In this document: positions 49,885-57,954 of the stretch, piece by piece
Layout: each line of letters begins with the position of its first letter
Numbering within the stretch: the first letter of the stretch is position 1
Assembly (NCBI GenBank): GCA_019307135.1
Contig: JAFDKF010000011.1
Location: forward strand, 1-62,817
Direction of reading: 5' to 3'
From: Deltaproteobacteria bacterium
GTDB taxonomy: Bacteria; Desulfobacterota; Desulfobacteria; Desulfobacterales; C00003060
DNA: 62,817 bases
Program-made: the position numbers and the translations under genes
Notes under the pieces: model-generated
Seen by the model: the letters and a program-made list of their open reading frames with translations, nothing else
Database searches by the model: none
Told to the model about the DNA's origin: nothing

Positions 49885-50001
49885 AATTTTAATGAGCTAT
49901 ATCCGTTTCATGAATCTAAAACACAAGGCTCCTAATCAATTTGGTCCTATCGGCACAGCCCCTTTTCCTCCTGGCCAAGCTGCGACCTGCGTCCGTCACT
50001 A

Positions 50002-50346
50002 TCAAGATAACGCTAAATGAATTCTTATGGCTTTTTCAATCTCGTCCATCTCTTGTTTTTCTATCTTTCCCATAAGTCTCACGATCCTGCTTTTGTCAAG
50101 GGTTCGAATTTGGTCCGCTTTCACCTTCGAGGTCTTCGGAAGTTTTCCAGCTCCTTTGGGCAAAAGCACTTCAAAAGGGTAGATCCTCCGGAGGTTCTTG
50201 GAGGTTATGGGCAAGGTGCTGACTGTTCCCGAGAATTCATTGTTTTTATCGTTGGAGACAATGACAACTGGGCGGGTCTTTGAAATCTCTTTTCCTACAA
50301 CCGGATCGAGGACGGCAAGATATATTTTGCCCCTTTTAATATTCAT
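50002..50346 (-). CDS. type II toxin, MazF/PemK family endoribonuclease
   Basis: mRNA interferase of a toxin-antitoxin pair. 114 residues with the family pattern RGKIYLAVLDPVVGKEISKT, RPVVIVSND, TVSTLPITS and VKADQIRTLDKSRI. The ATG lies inside the last codons of the antitoxin gene (11-base overlap), so I start there rather than at the upstream in-frame codon. Predicted functional. Confidence 0.93.
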   Translation of the reverse strand: MNIKRGKIYLAVLDPVVGKEISKTRPVVIVSNDKNNEFSGTVSTLPITSKNLRRIYPFEVLLPKGAGKLPKTSKVKADQIRTLDKSRIVRLMGKIEKQEMDEIEKAIRIHLALS

Positions 50347-50578
50347 CCCATCCCTCCAGATCGATAGGCTCAAACTCTTTTGTTATGGCAAGGCTCTCTG
50401 CTTTCCTGGCTTTGTAGCCTTCCTCCAGCAGTCTCTGCATTTGTTCGTTTTGAATTCTTTCAATCCGTTGTCTCAAGGTTTCAGTAATGAAACGACTCTT
50501 TTTTCTGGGTCCCACTAACGTGTCTAACTGGTGGGCCAAGTCTTCTGGAAGGGTAATATTTAATCGAATCGTATTCAT
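50336..50578 (-). CDS. ribbon-helix-helix antitoxin
   Basis: 80 residues: an N-terminal RHH DNA-binding motif (TIRLNITLPEDLAHQLDTLV) and an acidic, probably toxin-wrapping tail (EFEPIDLEGWDEY). It has a GGAGG site and precedes the MazF-like toxin with overlap. Expected to neutralise the toxin and repress the shared promoter. Confidence 0.88.
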   Translation of the reverse strand: MNTIRLNITLPEDLAHQLDTLVGPRKKSRFITETLRQRIERIQNEQMQRLLEEGYKARKAESLAITKEFEPIDLEGWDEY

Positions 50579-50595
50579 AATACACCTCCGTAAAA

Positions 50596-50639
50596 GTATT
50601 ATATTGTGTATTTATAATACATATTATAGGCGCTGTCAA
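50596..50639 (-). promoter_or_regulatory. toxin-antitoxin promoter with two operator palindromes
   Basis: On the minus strand TTGACA (50634-50639) and TATAAA (50611-50616) are 17 bases apart. TATAATA/TATTATA forms a palindrome over the spacer (50613-50628), and GTATTATA/TATAATAC flank the -10 (50596-50620). Both suit binding by the RHH antitoxin and autoregulation. Confidence 0.72.
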
Positions 50640-51153
50640 GGGAAAACACAGGGGAGGCTATGCAGCTCCTTCTTTGTTATCCAGTATCCAGCATCAAAAG
50701 ACGAGCTATCAGCTATGAGCTATGAACTATGAACTATGAACTATGAACTATGACCTGTGAGCTGTGAGCTGTGAGCTAATAATATACTCTTTGCGCCATA
50801 CCCCATGGGTTATTTAGTATTTTTCTCAGTCCTGATTTTGTTGCCCGCATGCGATCACAACCCGCATACCTGTCCTGCTTTAACCGTCCTGACCTGCAAC
50901 ATAGGTATAGAAGAATGTGGATGATCTGGAGTTCAACCCTTACAATACTGGGGATGCGGCTTTGAGCGCCGTGGCCGAGGTTTCCGGAAGACAGAAAGAC
51001 ACTGACAAGTTTTTTCCGGTTGGGCGGTTTAGTCCAACGGGAAAAGTCTGTGTAGGTCCGTGTGGGTCTGTGGCCAAAAATAGTGGTTTCTTCTGTGGCT
51101 AAGAAAATGAAAGAATAAATCCAGAAAATCCCGTTGATCCTGTCTAATACCAA
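50640..51153. other. gap with CTATGAA array and coding-like scrap
   Basis: 50690-50780 holds GAGCTATGAACTATGAACTA 7-mers and GTGAGCT words. 50917-51000 reads VDDLEFNPYNTGDAALSAVA, which looks like protein but has no supported start. 51123-51145 is a family E tail (ATCCTGTCTAA) directly before the deacetylase ATG. Confidence 0.5.
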
Positions 51154-52347
51154 ATGCCAAATACCTATCACATTCTCCTAACCATCGACGTCGAAGACTG
51201 GTTCCAGGTGGAAAACTTCAAGCAATGCATCCCCTTTTCCTCCTGGCCAAGCTGCGAGCTGCGTGTTGAAAAAAACACCCACCGCCTCCTCGACCTTCTC
51301 GACGGTCAGCTGTCAGCTGTCAGCAGTCAACGGTCCATTTCAACAAACCCAACCAACCCGAGTGACTCCCTCCGCCGAGGGCGGATTGACCATTGTCAGT
51401 TTCATCAGGAAACTGACAAAACAATAAAATCCAATCGATCCCGTAAATCCTGTCTGACAAAAAACTCGCCGTCGGCGACATTTTTCATTCTCGGCTGGAT
51501 CGCAGAGCGCCTCCCCCACCTGGTCCGCGAAATCCACACCCGCGGTCACGAAGTTGCATCCCACGGCTATTACCATAACCTGTGCAATCAGCAATCACCT
51601 GATGCACTGAAAAAAGATCTGGCTGACAGCAAGAAACTCCTGGAGGATATCATTGGCGCACCGGTTTACGGTTACCGCGCCCCGAGTTTTGCCATAAACG
51701 AGGATATTCTCAAAGTAATCGAAGACTGCGGCTACCTATACGATTCAAGTTACAATTCCTTTGGCATGCACGGCCGATACGGGCAGCTAGACCTATCCCG
51801 AAATGGGGCAAGAGGCATCGCGCTCCAAATCTCCGACAATCGATCCCAAACTAATTTAACCGACTCAACTTCCCTCCGCCAAAGGCGGATTGACTTTTCT
51901 GCCTTTCATCTGGAAAGGCAGAAACCTAAAGACACAAAATCCGAAAAATCCTGTCAATCCTGTCTAACAAGAGGTCACCATAAGCAATCATCAATCGTCA
52001 ATCTTCAATCTTCAATCTTCTTTGAGCTTCCCATCAGCAATCTAAAACTAGGCAACCGTATCTTCCCTTGGGGAGGAGGCGGCTACTTCCGCTTGATGCC
52101 CTACCCTCTTTTTAGAATGGGTGTTAGATCGATTTTAAGAAAGCAAAAAGCCTATCTTTTCTACATGCATCCATGGGAAGTGGATCCGGAACAGCCAAAA
52201 GTGAATGAAGCTCCTGCATTTTATAAATTCAGACATTACACCAATTTGGACAAGACTGCATATAAATTATCATCGTTTATTGAGGCCTTTAAAGCGTATC
52301 CGTTCATCACCTGCCACCAGTATCTTGAAGTATCAGGTGCAGATTGA
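51154..52347 (+). CDS. exosortase-locus polysaccharide deacetylase with repeat-derived insertions
   Basis: NodB-type deacetylase predicted to remove N-acetyl groups from the exported polysaccharide. 397 residues with LLTIDVEDWFQVENF (catalytic aspartates), HEVASHGYYHNLC (metal histidines), YGYRAPSFAI and the C-terminal DUF3473-like part (FPWGGGGYFRL, YMHPWEVDPEQP). Family members are near 280 residues. The excess is two low-complexity insertions, about residues 51-106 and 217-290, whose DNA is family E hairpin repeat. The frame stays open through both. Whether the protein still folds is unknown. Confidence 0.85.
   Translation: MPNTYHILLTIDVEDWFQVENFKQCIPFSSWPSCELRVEKNTHRLLDLLDGQLSAVSSQRSISTNPTNPSDSLRRGRIDHCQFHQETDKTIKSNRSRKSCLTKNSPSATFFILGWIAERLPHLVREIHTRGHEVASHGYYHNLCNQQSPDALKKDLADSKKLLEDIIGAPVYGYRAPSFAINEDILKVIEDCGYLYDSSYNSFGMHGRYGQLDLSRNGARGIALQISDNRSQTNLTDSTSLRQRRIDFSAFHLERQKPKDTKSEKSCQSCLTRGHHKQSSIVNLQSSIFFELPISNLKLGNRIFPWGGGGYFRLMPYPLFRMGVRSILRKQKAYLFYMHPWEVDPEQPKVNEAPAFYKFRHYTNLDKTAYKLSSFIEAFKAYPFITCHQYLEVSGAD
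51304..51470. repeat. family E repeat inside the deacetylase gene (1)
   Basis: GTCAGCTGTCAGC words, then hairpin 1 TCCGCC-GAG-GGCGGA, hairpin 2 TTGTCAGTTTC/GAAACTGACAA (51393-51419) and the tail AAATCCTGTCTGACA, read in frame. Confidence 0.9.
51800..52023. repeat. family E repeat inside the deacetylase gene (2)
   Basis: Hairpin 1 TCCGCC-AAA-GGCGGA (51875), hairpin 2 TTTCTGCCTTTC/GAAAGGCAGAAA (51897-51923), tail AATCCTGTCAATCCTGTCTA, then CAATCTT heptamers to 52020, all in frame. Confidence 0.9.
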
Positions 52348-52452
52348 TTAAGAACTGGCCTCAAGCGAAGCGGTCCTTGAGCGCAGCGGTCCTTTAACCT
52401 TTGCCAACTACCCAGCATCCAGTATCCAGTATCCAGCACCGAGTAACCAGCA

Positions 52453-53544
52453 ATGCTCATCCACCTCATTGCAGCCGCCAGACCTAACTTCATGAAAATC
52501 GCCCCTCTTTACCATGCCTTGAAAAAGGAGGAATGGGCGACTCCCGTTATCGTTCATACTGGCCAGCACTATGACTTGAATATGTCCGATGCCTTTTTCA
52601 ACGATCTTGGCCTACCTGAACCTGACCTTCATCTTGGTGTCGGAAGTGGCACCCATGCGGAGCAGACCGGGCAAGTGATGATAACATATGAAAAGGCACT
52701 CATGCAAAGCCGGCCCGACCTGGTCGTTGTAGTAGGAGATGTCAACTCCACCATGGCTGCAACTCTGGCGGCTGTTAAGCTAGGAATAGAGGTTGCCCAC
52801 TTGGAGGCAGGTCTCCGTTGTTTTGATCGAACAATGCCGGAGGAGATAAACCGATTAGTGACAGATGCTTTAGCCGATATCCTTTGGACTCCATCTCCGG
52901 ATGCAGACGAAAATCTAATGCGAGAGGGCATATCTTCGGACAAGATCCATCGTGTTGGCAATATCATGATCGACTCTCTGGAAATGCTGCGTGAAAAAAT
53001 CGAGAAGCAACGTGCTTATAAAGAGTTTGGTTTAAACCCGGATGACTATGGTCTCGTCACCCTGCACCGTCCTTCTAATGTGGATAACGAGGACGTTTTA
53101 AAATCAATCTGCGAAATTCTGGCGCGTATCGCCCAGAAGATCCCTCTCGTATTTCCGGTTCACCCGCGAACCCGAAAGAACCTTGAAAAGAACGGGCTGA
53201 TGTCTTTGATGAATGAAACCCCCGGAATGTACAACGTTGAACCATTGAGCTATACTCGCTTCATGAATCTGGTATTTAATTGTTGTTTTGCTATTACCGA
53301 TTCTGGAGGCATCCAGGAGGAGACAACGTATCTGGAGATTCCTTGTTTGACAATGCGACCGAACACTGAGCGTCCTATCACAATTCACCAGGGAACAAAT
53401 CAACTATGCAAACTGGAAAATCTCGAGAATCGGATAGAGAACGTTCTCTCTGGAGAAGTCGGCCAGACAGGGGCCATTGAATTCTGGGATGGTAAGACCG
53501 CAAGCAGAGTGGTCAAATCCATCAGGAACCAATTGCTTGGATGA
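52453..53544 (+). CDS. wecB: UDP-N-acetylglucosamine 2-epimerase (non-hydrolysing)
   Basis: Converts UDP-GlcNAc to UDP-ManNAc for surface polysaccharide. 363 residues with IAAARPNFMKIAPL at the start, VHTGQHYD, VVGDVNSTMAATLA, VAHLEAGLRC, VTLHRPSNVDN and ITDSGGIQEETTYL. Full length. No SD is visible; the ATG follows CCAGTAT/CCAGCA words. Its presence suggests ManNAc or a derivative in the polymer. Confidence 0.95.
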   Translation: MLIHLIAAARPNFMKIAPLYHALKKEEWATPVIVHTGQHYDLNMSDAFFNDLGLPEPDLHLGVGSGTHAEQTGQVMITYEKALMQSRPDLVVVVGDVNSTMAATLAAVKLGIEVAHLEAGLRCFDRTMPEEINRLVTDALADILWTPSPDADENLMREGISSDKIHRVGNIMIDSLEMLREKIEKQRAYKEFGLNPDDYGLVTLHRPSNVDNEDVLKSICEILARIAQKIPLVFPVHPRTRKNLEKNGLMSLMNETPGMYNVEPLSYTRFMNLVFNCCFAITDSGGIQEETTYLEIPCLTMRPNTERPITIHQGTNQLCKLENLENRIENVLSGEVGQTGAIEFWDGKTASRVVKSIRNQLLG

Positions 53545-53589
53545 TCACCGAACAAACCAGGTGCCTGTGAGCAGAGTCTGAAATCCTAC

Positions 53590-53700
53590 ATCCCCCCTTC
53601 CGCGCGAGCGGATTGCATTTCATCACTTTCATCTCCTGTACATCCTGTCTAAAAAAAACCAAACAGAGATCCTGTCTAACGACAGGTCACCATGAGCTAT
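53590..53700 (+). repeat. family E element, right arm of hairpin 2 lost (copy 3)
   Basis: Hairpin 1 TCCGC-GCGA-GCGGA, then CATTTCATCACTTTCATCTC without its complement, then two ATCCTGTCTAA tails and AGGTCACCATGAGC, an extended tail also present at 51985 inside the deacetylase. Confidence 0.85.
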
Positions 53701-53785
53701 ATTTGCAACCGGCAACTCGCAACATGTAACACGCTACCAGCATCCAATATCCAGCATCCAGAAACCAGTATCCAGTATCCAGAAA

Positions 53786-54433
53786 ATGCTATCCAACACC
53801 CGTGTCGCCATAATCTCCGTGGTTTTAATTGGGGCTATCATCTTTTTGAGTTTTCTTGATAAAGGCATGAGTGTGCCTATAAAAAGACCTCTCAAAACCT
53901 TTCCCAGACAAATCGGAGAATGGTCTTTTGTACATAGCAGATCTCTGTCTCAACAAGTCGAAGAAAAGTTGGGAGTAGACGCTTATCTGGAATATGACTA
54001 CGTTTCACCAGCCCGGGAAATCGTAAATCTGTATGTGAGTTATTTCAGCAGTATGGAAGGCAAGGGATTTCACTCACCTCGAAATTGCATGCCAGGTGCT
54101 GGCTGGGATGTGGCCTCCCTGAAACCACTGGTTCTTCAAGTTAACTATTCAGAATCGACGCCCGTTGAAATCAATAACATGATTCTTCAAAAAGGCGCGG
54201 ACAGACAGGTGGTTTTATACTGGTACCAGTGCCGCGGCCGGTTTATCCGATCCGAATATTGGGAGAAAATTTATCAGGTCCTCGATTCGATCTTTAAGCG
54301 CCGAACCGACGGCTCCTTCATACGAATAATGGCCCCTGCAAAGGACGGCAACACGGAACAGACAACCCAACACCTTGCAGACTTCACCAAAGAGGTCATA
54401 CCAATCCTCGACGACTTCCTCCCAGGTAGTTGA
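53786..54433 (+). CDS. epsI: exosortase-associated protein EpsI
   Basis: Protein of unknown biochemical role that is encoded beside, or fused to, exosortases. 215 residues with an N-terminal membrane helix (AIISVVLIGAIIFLSFL), IGEWSF, the conserved GKGFHSPRNCMPGAGW containing cysteine, and VLYWYQCRGR. Here it is a free protein directly upstream of the exosortase gene. The ATG is preceded by CCAGTAT words and no SD. Confidence 0.92.
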   Translation: MLSNTRVAIISVVLIGAIIFLSFLDKGMSVPIKRPLKTFPRQIGEWSFVHSRSLSQQVEEKLGVDAYLEYDYVSPAREIVNLYVSYFSSMEGKGFHSPRNCMPGAGWDVASLKPLVLQVNYSESTPVEINNMILQKGADRQVVLYWYQCRGRFIRSEYWEKIYQVLDSIFKRRTDGSFIRIMAPAKDGNTEQTTQHLADFTKEVIPILDDFLPGS

Positions 54434-54452
54434 AAGAGGAAAAGCTTGTTCA

Positions 54453-54690
54453 TCTCTCACAGAGCTCGCAGAGCCACAGAGTTTTTGAGCTGAATCCTTG
54501 ACCCCGGAGGAATAGGCTGCCGCATTCCACAGGGCAGGGAGGGGAATTCAGCCCAAATGTGCATGCCGCTATAACCGGAAATTCTTGCGGATGATCTCTT
54601 GGCGTGATTTTTCCCTCTCAAAAAATCAGGGCAAAAAGTAGTCTCTGTGAGCTCTGTGAGCTCTAGCGACCGGAGAGAGCGGGCGAGAGA
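54453..54690. repeat. family C element (copy 5)
   Basis: Starts TCTCTCACAGAGCTCGCAGA and ends GAGAGAGCGGGCGAGAGA, 12 bases before the exosortase ATG. GTGAGCTCTGTGAGCTCT near the end pairs with the opening. Confidence 0.87.
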
Positions 54691-54702
54691 TAAACATCAA
54701 AA

Positions 54703-55548
54703 ATGACTAAATCGACCAAGATACTCTACTTCCAGATCCCTCTTCTAAGCCTCCTGTTCATTGCGCTCTATTTTCCCTTCATCTGCACCATGGTCCATGA
54801 CTGGAGCATAGACGACAACTATTCCCACGGCTATCTCATACCTTTCATCTCGGCTTATATGATCTGGTCTGTGAGAAAGGAATTGCAAAGGGTAGATATC
54901 TTACCAAGCAATTGGGGTCTGGCTTTGATAGTTCTGGGTCTTGTACAGCTCACTGTTGCCATAATAGGCTCCGAACTTTTTCTCCAGAGAACCTCCATGG
55001 TCGTCCTCTTGTTTGGATTCTCACTTTTTCTTCTCGGAAAGGCCTTTACCAAAAAGATAAGTATTCCCATCCTGTATTTGATCTTCATGGTCCCCATTCC
55101 GGCCATTGTATGGAACAAGATAGCTTTTCCCATGAAGCTTTTTGCTTCATACATCGCTGCTAACGTGATCGATTGGATCGGGATAAGTATATTGAGAGAG
55201 GGAAATATCCTCAACCTCGCCAGCACCACGTTGGAAGTGGCAGATGCCTGCTCAGGCCTCAGGTCCCTCACATCATTATTAGCCCTCAGCGCAGCCTTTG
55301 CTTATATCTTTCCCTTGAAAGTCATCAATAAATGGGTTCTGTTCTTTTCGGCTATTCCTATTGCGATAGCCGTAAACATTTTTCGGTTAACATCAACGGC
55401 AGTCTTGGCCCAAAGGTTCGGAGCTAAGGTAGCTCAAGGTTTTTTGCACGAAATCTCAGGCATACTAGTTTTCATCATAGCTTTCATTCTTCTTTTTGTC
55501 GTCTACACAATCCTGTCAAAACTTGAAGCTTCCGCGCACTCGCGTTAA
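54703..55548 (+). CDS. xrt: exosortase (EpsH-type membrane transpeptidase)
   Basis: Inner-membrane cysteine protease/transpeptidase that recognises C-terminal PEP-CTERM-like sorting tails, analogous to sortase. 281 residues, about eight membrane helices, with the catalytic triad positions visible: C183 in DACSGLRSL, R228 in AVNIFRLTST and H249 in FLHEISGI. No C-terminal EpsI fusion, since EpsI is separate just upstream. The subtype (XrtA or another) and cognate tail cannot be told from this window. Confidence 0.94.
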   Translation: MTKSTKILYFQIPLLSLLFIALYFPFICTMVHDWSIDDNYSHGYLIPFISAYMIWSVRKELQRVDILPSNWGLALIVLGLVQLTVAIIGSELFLQRTSMVVLLFGFSLFLLGKAFTKKISIPILYLIFMVPIPAIVWNKIAFPMKLFASYIAANVIDWIGISILREGNILNLASTTLEVADACSGLRSLTSLLALSAAFAYIFPLKVINKWVLFFSAIPIAIAVNIFRLTSTAVLAQRFGAKVAQGFLHEISGILVFIIAFILLFVVYTILSKLEASAHSR

Positions 55549-55559
55549 GAAGACATAGT

Positions 55560-56037
55560 GCGGCATAGAGCATGGAGCATAGGGCTTTAACCTTGGCTCG
55601 GCAAGAAGGATTTATGAGTTATGGTTAAATTTAGATTTCAGGATTTACGCATTTGGCAATTAGCGATTGAGATTGCCGATCAACTTTTTGATATCGCTGA
55701 TGAGCTTGAACAGAGAAGATTATATCGGTTTGCTGAGCAACTCAGAGGGGCAGGCATGTCTATGCCCAACAACATCTCAGAGGGATCAGGATCTTCATCA
55801 AAAAAAGAGTTTATACAATTCTTGAACATAGCCAGACGATCTACCTTTGAAAATGCCAACATTCTCATTCTATTGGAAAGGAGAAAACTCCTGAGCAAAG
55901 AAGTCACGAATAAACTCTTGGAGCAGCTTGACAGCTTATGTCGCCAAATCACAAGTTTTCAAAAATCTCTAAAATGAGAGTACTCTAAGCGCTCTGCCGC
56001 CTTAACCCTATGCCCTATGCCCTATGCGCCATGCACC
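55560..56037. repeat. inverted arrays flanking the four-helix-bundle gene
   Basis: GCATAGAGCATGGAGCATAG-GGCTTTAACC at 55563-55592 is answered by CTTAACCCTATGCCCTATGC and CCTATGCGCCATGC at 56001-56034. The only gene between them is 55621-55977. Confidence 0.8.
55621..55977 (+). CDS. four-helix bundle protein (23S rRNA IVS family)
   Basis: 118 residues: FRFQDLRIWQLAIEIADQLF, then RRLYRFAEQLRGAGMSMPNN-ISEGSG, then NIARRSTFENANILILLERR, the pattern of the S23/four-helix-bundle family first found in 23S rRNA intervening sequences. Its molecular role is unknown; related Avd proteins assist diversity-generating retroelements, but no reverse transcriptase is present here. Enclosed by inverted arrays, it looks like a cargo gene between the exosortase and FemAB genes. 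Confidence 0.92.
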   Translation: MVKFRFQDLRIWQLAIEIADQLFDIADELEQRRLYRFAEQLRGAGMSMPNNISEGSGSSSKKEFIQFLNIARRSTFENANILILLERRKLLSKEVTNKLLEQLDSLCRQITSFQKSLK

Positions 56038-56067
56038 ACTGGGGTTAATCCTGTCTAAACAAACTGA

Positions 56068-57132
56068 ATGCAAATAGAACTCTACAAACGCTCCGACCGT
56101 GCTGCATGGGACGATTACGTCAGCCGCCACCCCAAAGGTACCTTTTTTCACCTCAGCGGCTGGAAAGAAGTAGTGGAAGAATCCTTTGGCCATAAGTCTT
56201 ACTACCTCCTTGCTGTCTCATCTCCAGTACATACAGATCCCAGAACCCTGAGCCCTGAGCCCCAAATCGTCGGAGTATTTCCGCTATTTTCTATAAAGAG
56301 CCGGCTTTTTGGTCGGTCCATGGTCTCTTTGCCCTTCGCCACGTATGGAGGTATCCTCGCAGATAACGATCAGGTTGAAAACGCTCTTTACAACAAAGCT
56401 GTATCGTTGATCAAGACAAACGCTCTCGATTATCTGGAGATTAGAAGCGAAGAAACCCGCTTAGGCGATTTGCCGGTAAAGGACCTCTACTACGTTTTTA
56501 AGAGAGAGATTTCTGGTGACAAGGACGAAAACCTTAAGGCCATACCCAGAAAAACCAGGCGCATGGTTCGCAAGGCAATGAAGAATGAGCTTTATGCGGC
56601 TTTTGGCGGACTGGAGCTTCTTGACCAATTCTATAAGCTTTTTGCATTCAGCTATCATGGCTTTGGCACGCCGGTCTTTTCAAAAAAGTATCTCAAAAAC
56701 CTGCTTGACACATTCAAAAGCAATTCATCTATCTTGATCATTTCCAAAAATGGAAGCCCCCTTTCAGGCGTGCTCAGCTTTTACTTCAAAGATCAAGTGA
56801 TCCCCTACTATTCAGGAGCATACCCGGATTCAAGGGAACACGCAGCAAACGACTATCTATATTGGGCCTTGATGAGCGATGCAGCAGATAAAGGATACAG
56901 AGTATTTGATTTTGGCAGAAGTAAAAAAGATACCGGCCCTTTTCATTTTAAGAGACACTGGGGTTTTGAACCACGCCGCCTGCCCTACCAGTACTACTTG
57001 AATAGAATCGAAGAACTTCCCAATATAAGTCCCACAAATCCTAAGTACAAAAGGCGCATTGAACTGTGGAAAAAACTACCGCTCTGGGCCACCAAGATTA
57101 TCGGCCCAAGAATCGTCAAGTACATACCTTAG
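56068..57132 (+). CDS. FemAB-like protein of the exosortase locus
   Basis: GNAT-fold transferase related to FemAB/peptidoglycan bridge enzymes; members in exosortase loci form their own family. 354 residues: DDYVSRHPKGTFFHLSGWKE at the start, LPFATYGGILADN, RKTRRMVRKAMKN, YSGAYPDSREHAANDYLYWA and DFGRSKKDTGPFHFKRHWGF, the typical acceptor region. The acceptor is probably a glycan or peptide of the polysaccharide system. Start follows ATCCTGTCTAAACAAACTGA. Confidence 0.92.
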   Translation: MQIELYKRSDRAAWDDYVSRHPKGTFFHLSGWKEVVEESFGHKSYYLLAVSSPVHTDPRTLSPEPQIVGVFPLFSIKSRLFGRSMVSLPFATYGGILADNDQVENALYNKAVSLIKTNALDYLEIRSEETRLGDLPVKDLYYVFKREISGDKDENLKAIPRKTRRMVRKAMKNELYAAFGGLELLDQFYKLFAFSYHGFGTPVFSKKYLKNLLDTFKSNSSILIISKNGSPLSGVLSFYFKDQVIPYYSGAYPDSREHAANDYLYWALMSDAADKGYRVFDFGRSKKDTGPFHFKRHWGFEPRRLPYQYYLNRIEELPNISPTNPKYKRRIELWKKLPLWATKIIGPRIVKYIP

Positions 57133-57164
57133 GCATGGAAAGATCTGACCACAGACGCAAAAGA

Positions 57165-57260
57165 CACTGAGATGAGACAGGATTTACAGGATAACCAGGA
57201 TATTTTTTGCCTTTCCGGAAGGGAAGTAACAAAAGAATCCAGTCAATCCTGTCGAATCAT
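57165..57260 (+). repeat. family E element (variant copy)
   Basis: GACAGGATTTACAGGAT on the left, a central TTGCCTTTCCGGAAGGGAA near-palindrome, and AATCCAGTCAATCCTGTCGA on the right, upstream of vanZ. Confidence 0.8.
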
Positions 57261-57312
57261 GGTGTCACTCTGCGCTCTGCGTCGAACGAGCGTAGCGAGT
57301 GGGCGGTGATAC

Positions 57313-57720
57313 ATGAAGATAGCCATTCTCATCACCTACATGCTCCTAATATTAGCAACATCCCTGATCCCCATGGACCGAGAGATCAAGGGCCTCCAGT
57401 TTGTTATAGGATTGAAGCCTACTATCCAGAACCTGTTGCATATTCCGGCATACGCTATTCTCTCGATTCTTTGCCTCGGCCTGTTGAAAAGCTGTAAGAT
57501 AAGGCGCTCAACAAGAATATGGCTTGTTGTTGTATCTGTTGTTGGTTTTGGAATCTTAAACGAATTCATCCAAATGGTAATACCCGGACGCTATGCAGGC
57601 GTCATGGACATGGGCCTCAACACCGTCGGCTCAATCCTCGGCATCATACTTTACTACAAATTGGAAAAGGCTGGCGACAGTCTTATCAATGAGACAGGAT
57701 TTACAGGATCAACTCGATAG
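57313..57720 (+). CDS. VanZ-like membrane protein
   Basis: 135 residues, four membrane helices (ILITYMLLILATSLIPM, LHIPAYAILSILCLGLL, IWLVVVSVVGFGILNEFIQM, LNTVGSILGIILYY) with the family's conserved KxxHxxxY-like QNLLHIPAYA and NEFIQMVIPGR. VanZ-like genes are frequent in exosortase loci; the role is unknown. The last ten residues (NETGFTGSTR) are read from the outer arm of a family E repeat. Confidence 0.88.
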   Translation: MKIAILITYMLLILATSLIPMDREIKGLQFVIGLKPTIQNLLHIPAYAILSILCLGLLKSCKIRRSTRIWLVVVSVVGFGILNEFIQMVIPGRYAGVMDMGLNTVGSILGIILYYKLEKAGDSLINETGFTGSTR

Positions 57721-57723
57721 TTT

Positions 57724-57945
57724 ATCTTCTGCCTTTCCAGATGAAAAGCAGAAGGCCTAACTCGCCTTACGGCGGAACACAAAAATAAACCCATCGCATG
57801 AGTTGCCCGGCAAACATTATTACAAAGCGCACCTCAAGGCTGCCTAATTACACAAAACCTCCGCGTCAGCGGATTGAATTTCATCACTTTCGTCTGGAAA
57901 GTGATGAACAAGATAATCCAGTTAATCCTGTCAATCCTGTCTAAT
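57724..57945. repeat. two family E elements, one reversed and one forward
   Basis: 57725-57775 is reversed: CTTCTGCCTTTCCAGATGAA-AAGCAGAAG then CGCC-TTAC-GGCG. 57862-57945 is forward: TCCGC-GTCA-GCGGA, TTTCATCACTTTC/GAAAGTGATGAA, tail AATCCTGTCAATCCTGTCTA, ten bases before the next ATG. Confidence 0.9.
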
Positions 57946-57954
57946 AAAACGGTT

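Noticed and set aside
50776..51171. 131-codon minus-strand ORF before the deacetylase
   Set aside because: Spans repeats and the antisense of the deacetylase start; no motif.
55621..55977. Avd protein of a diversity-generating retroelement
   Set aside because: No reverse transcriptase, template repeat or variable repeat within several kb.
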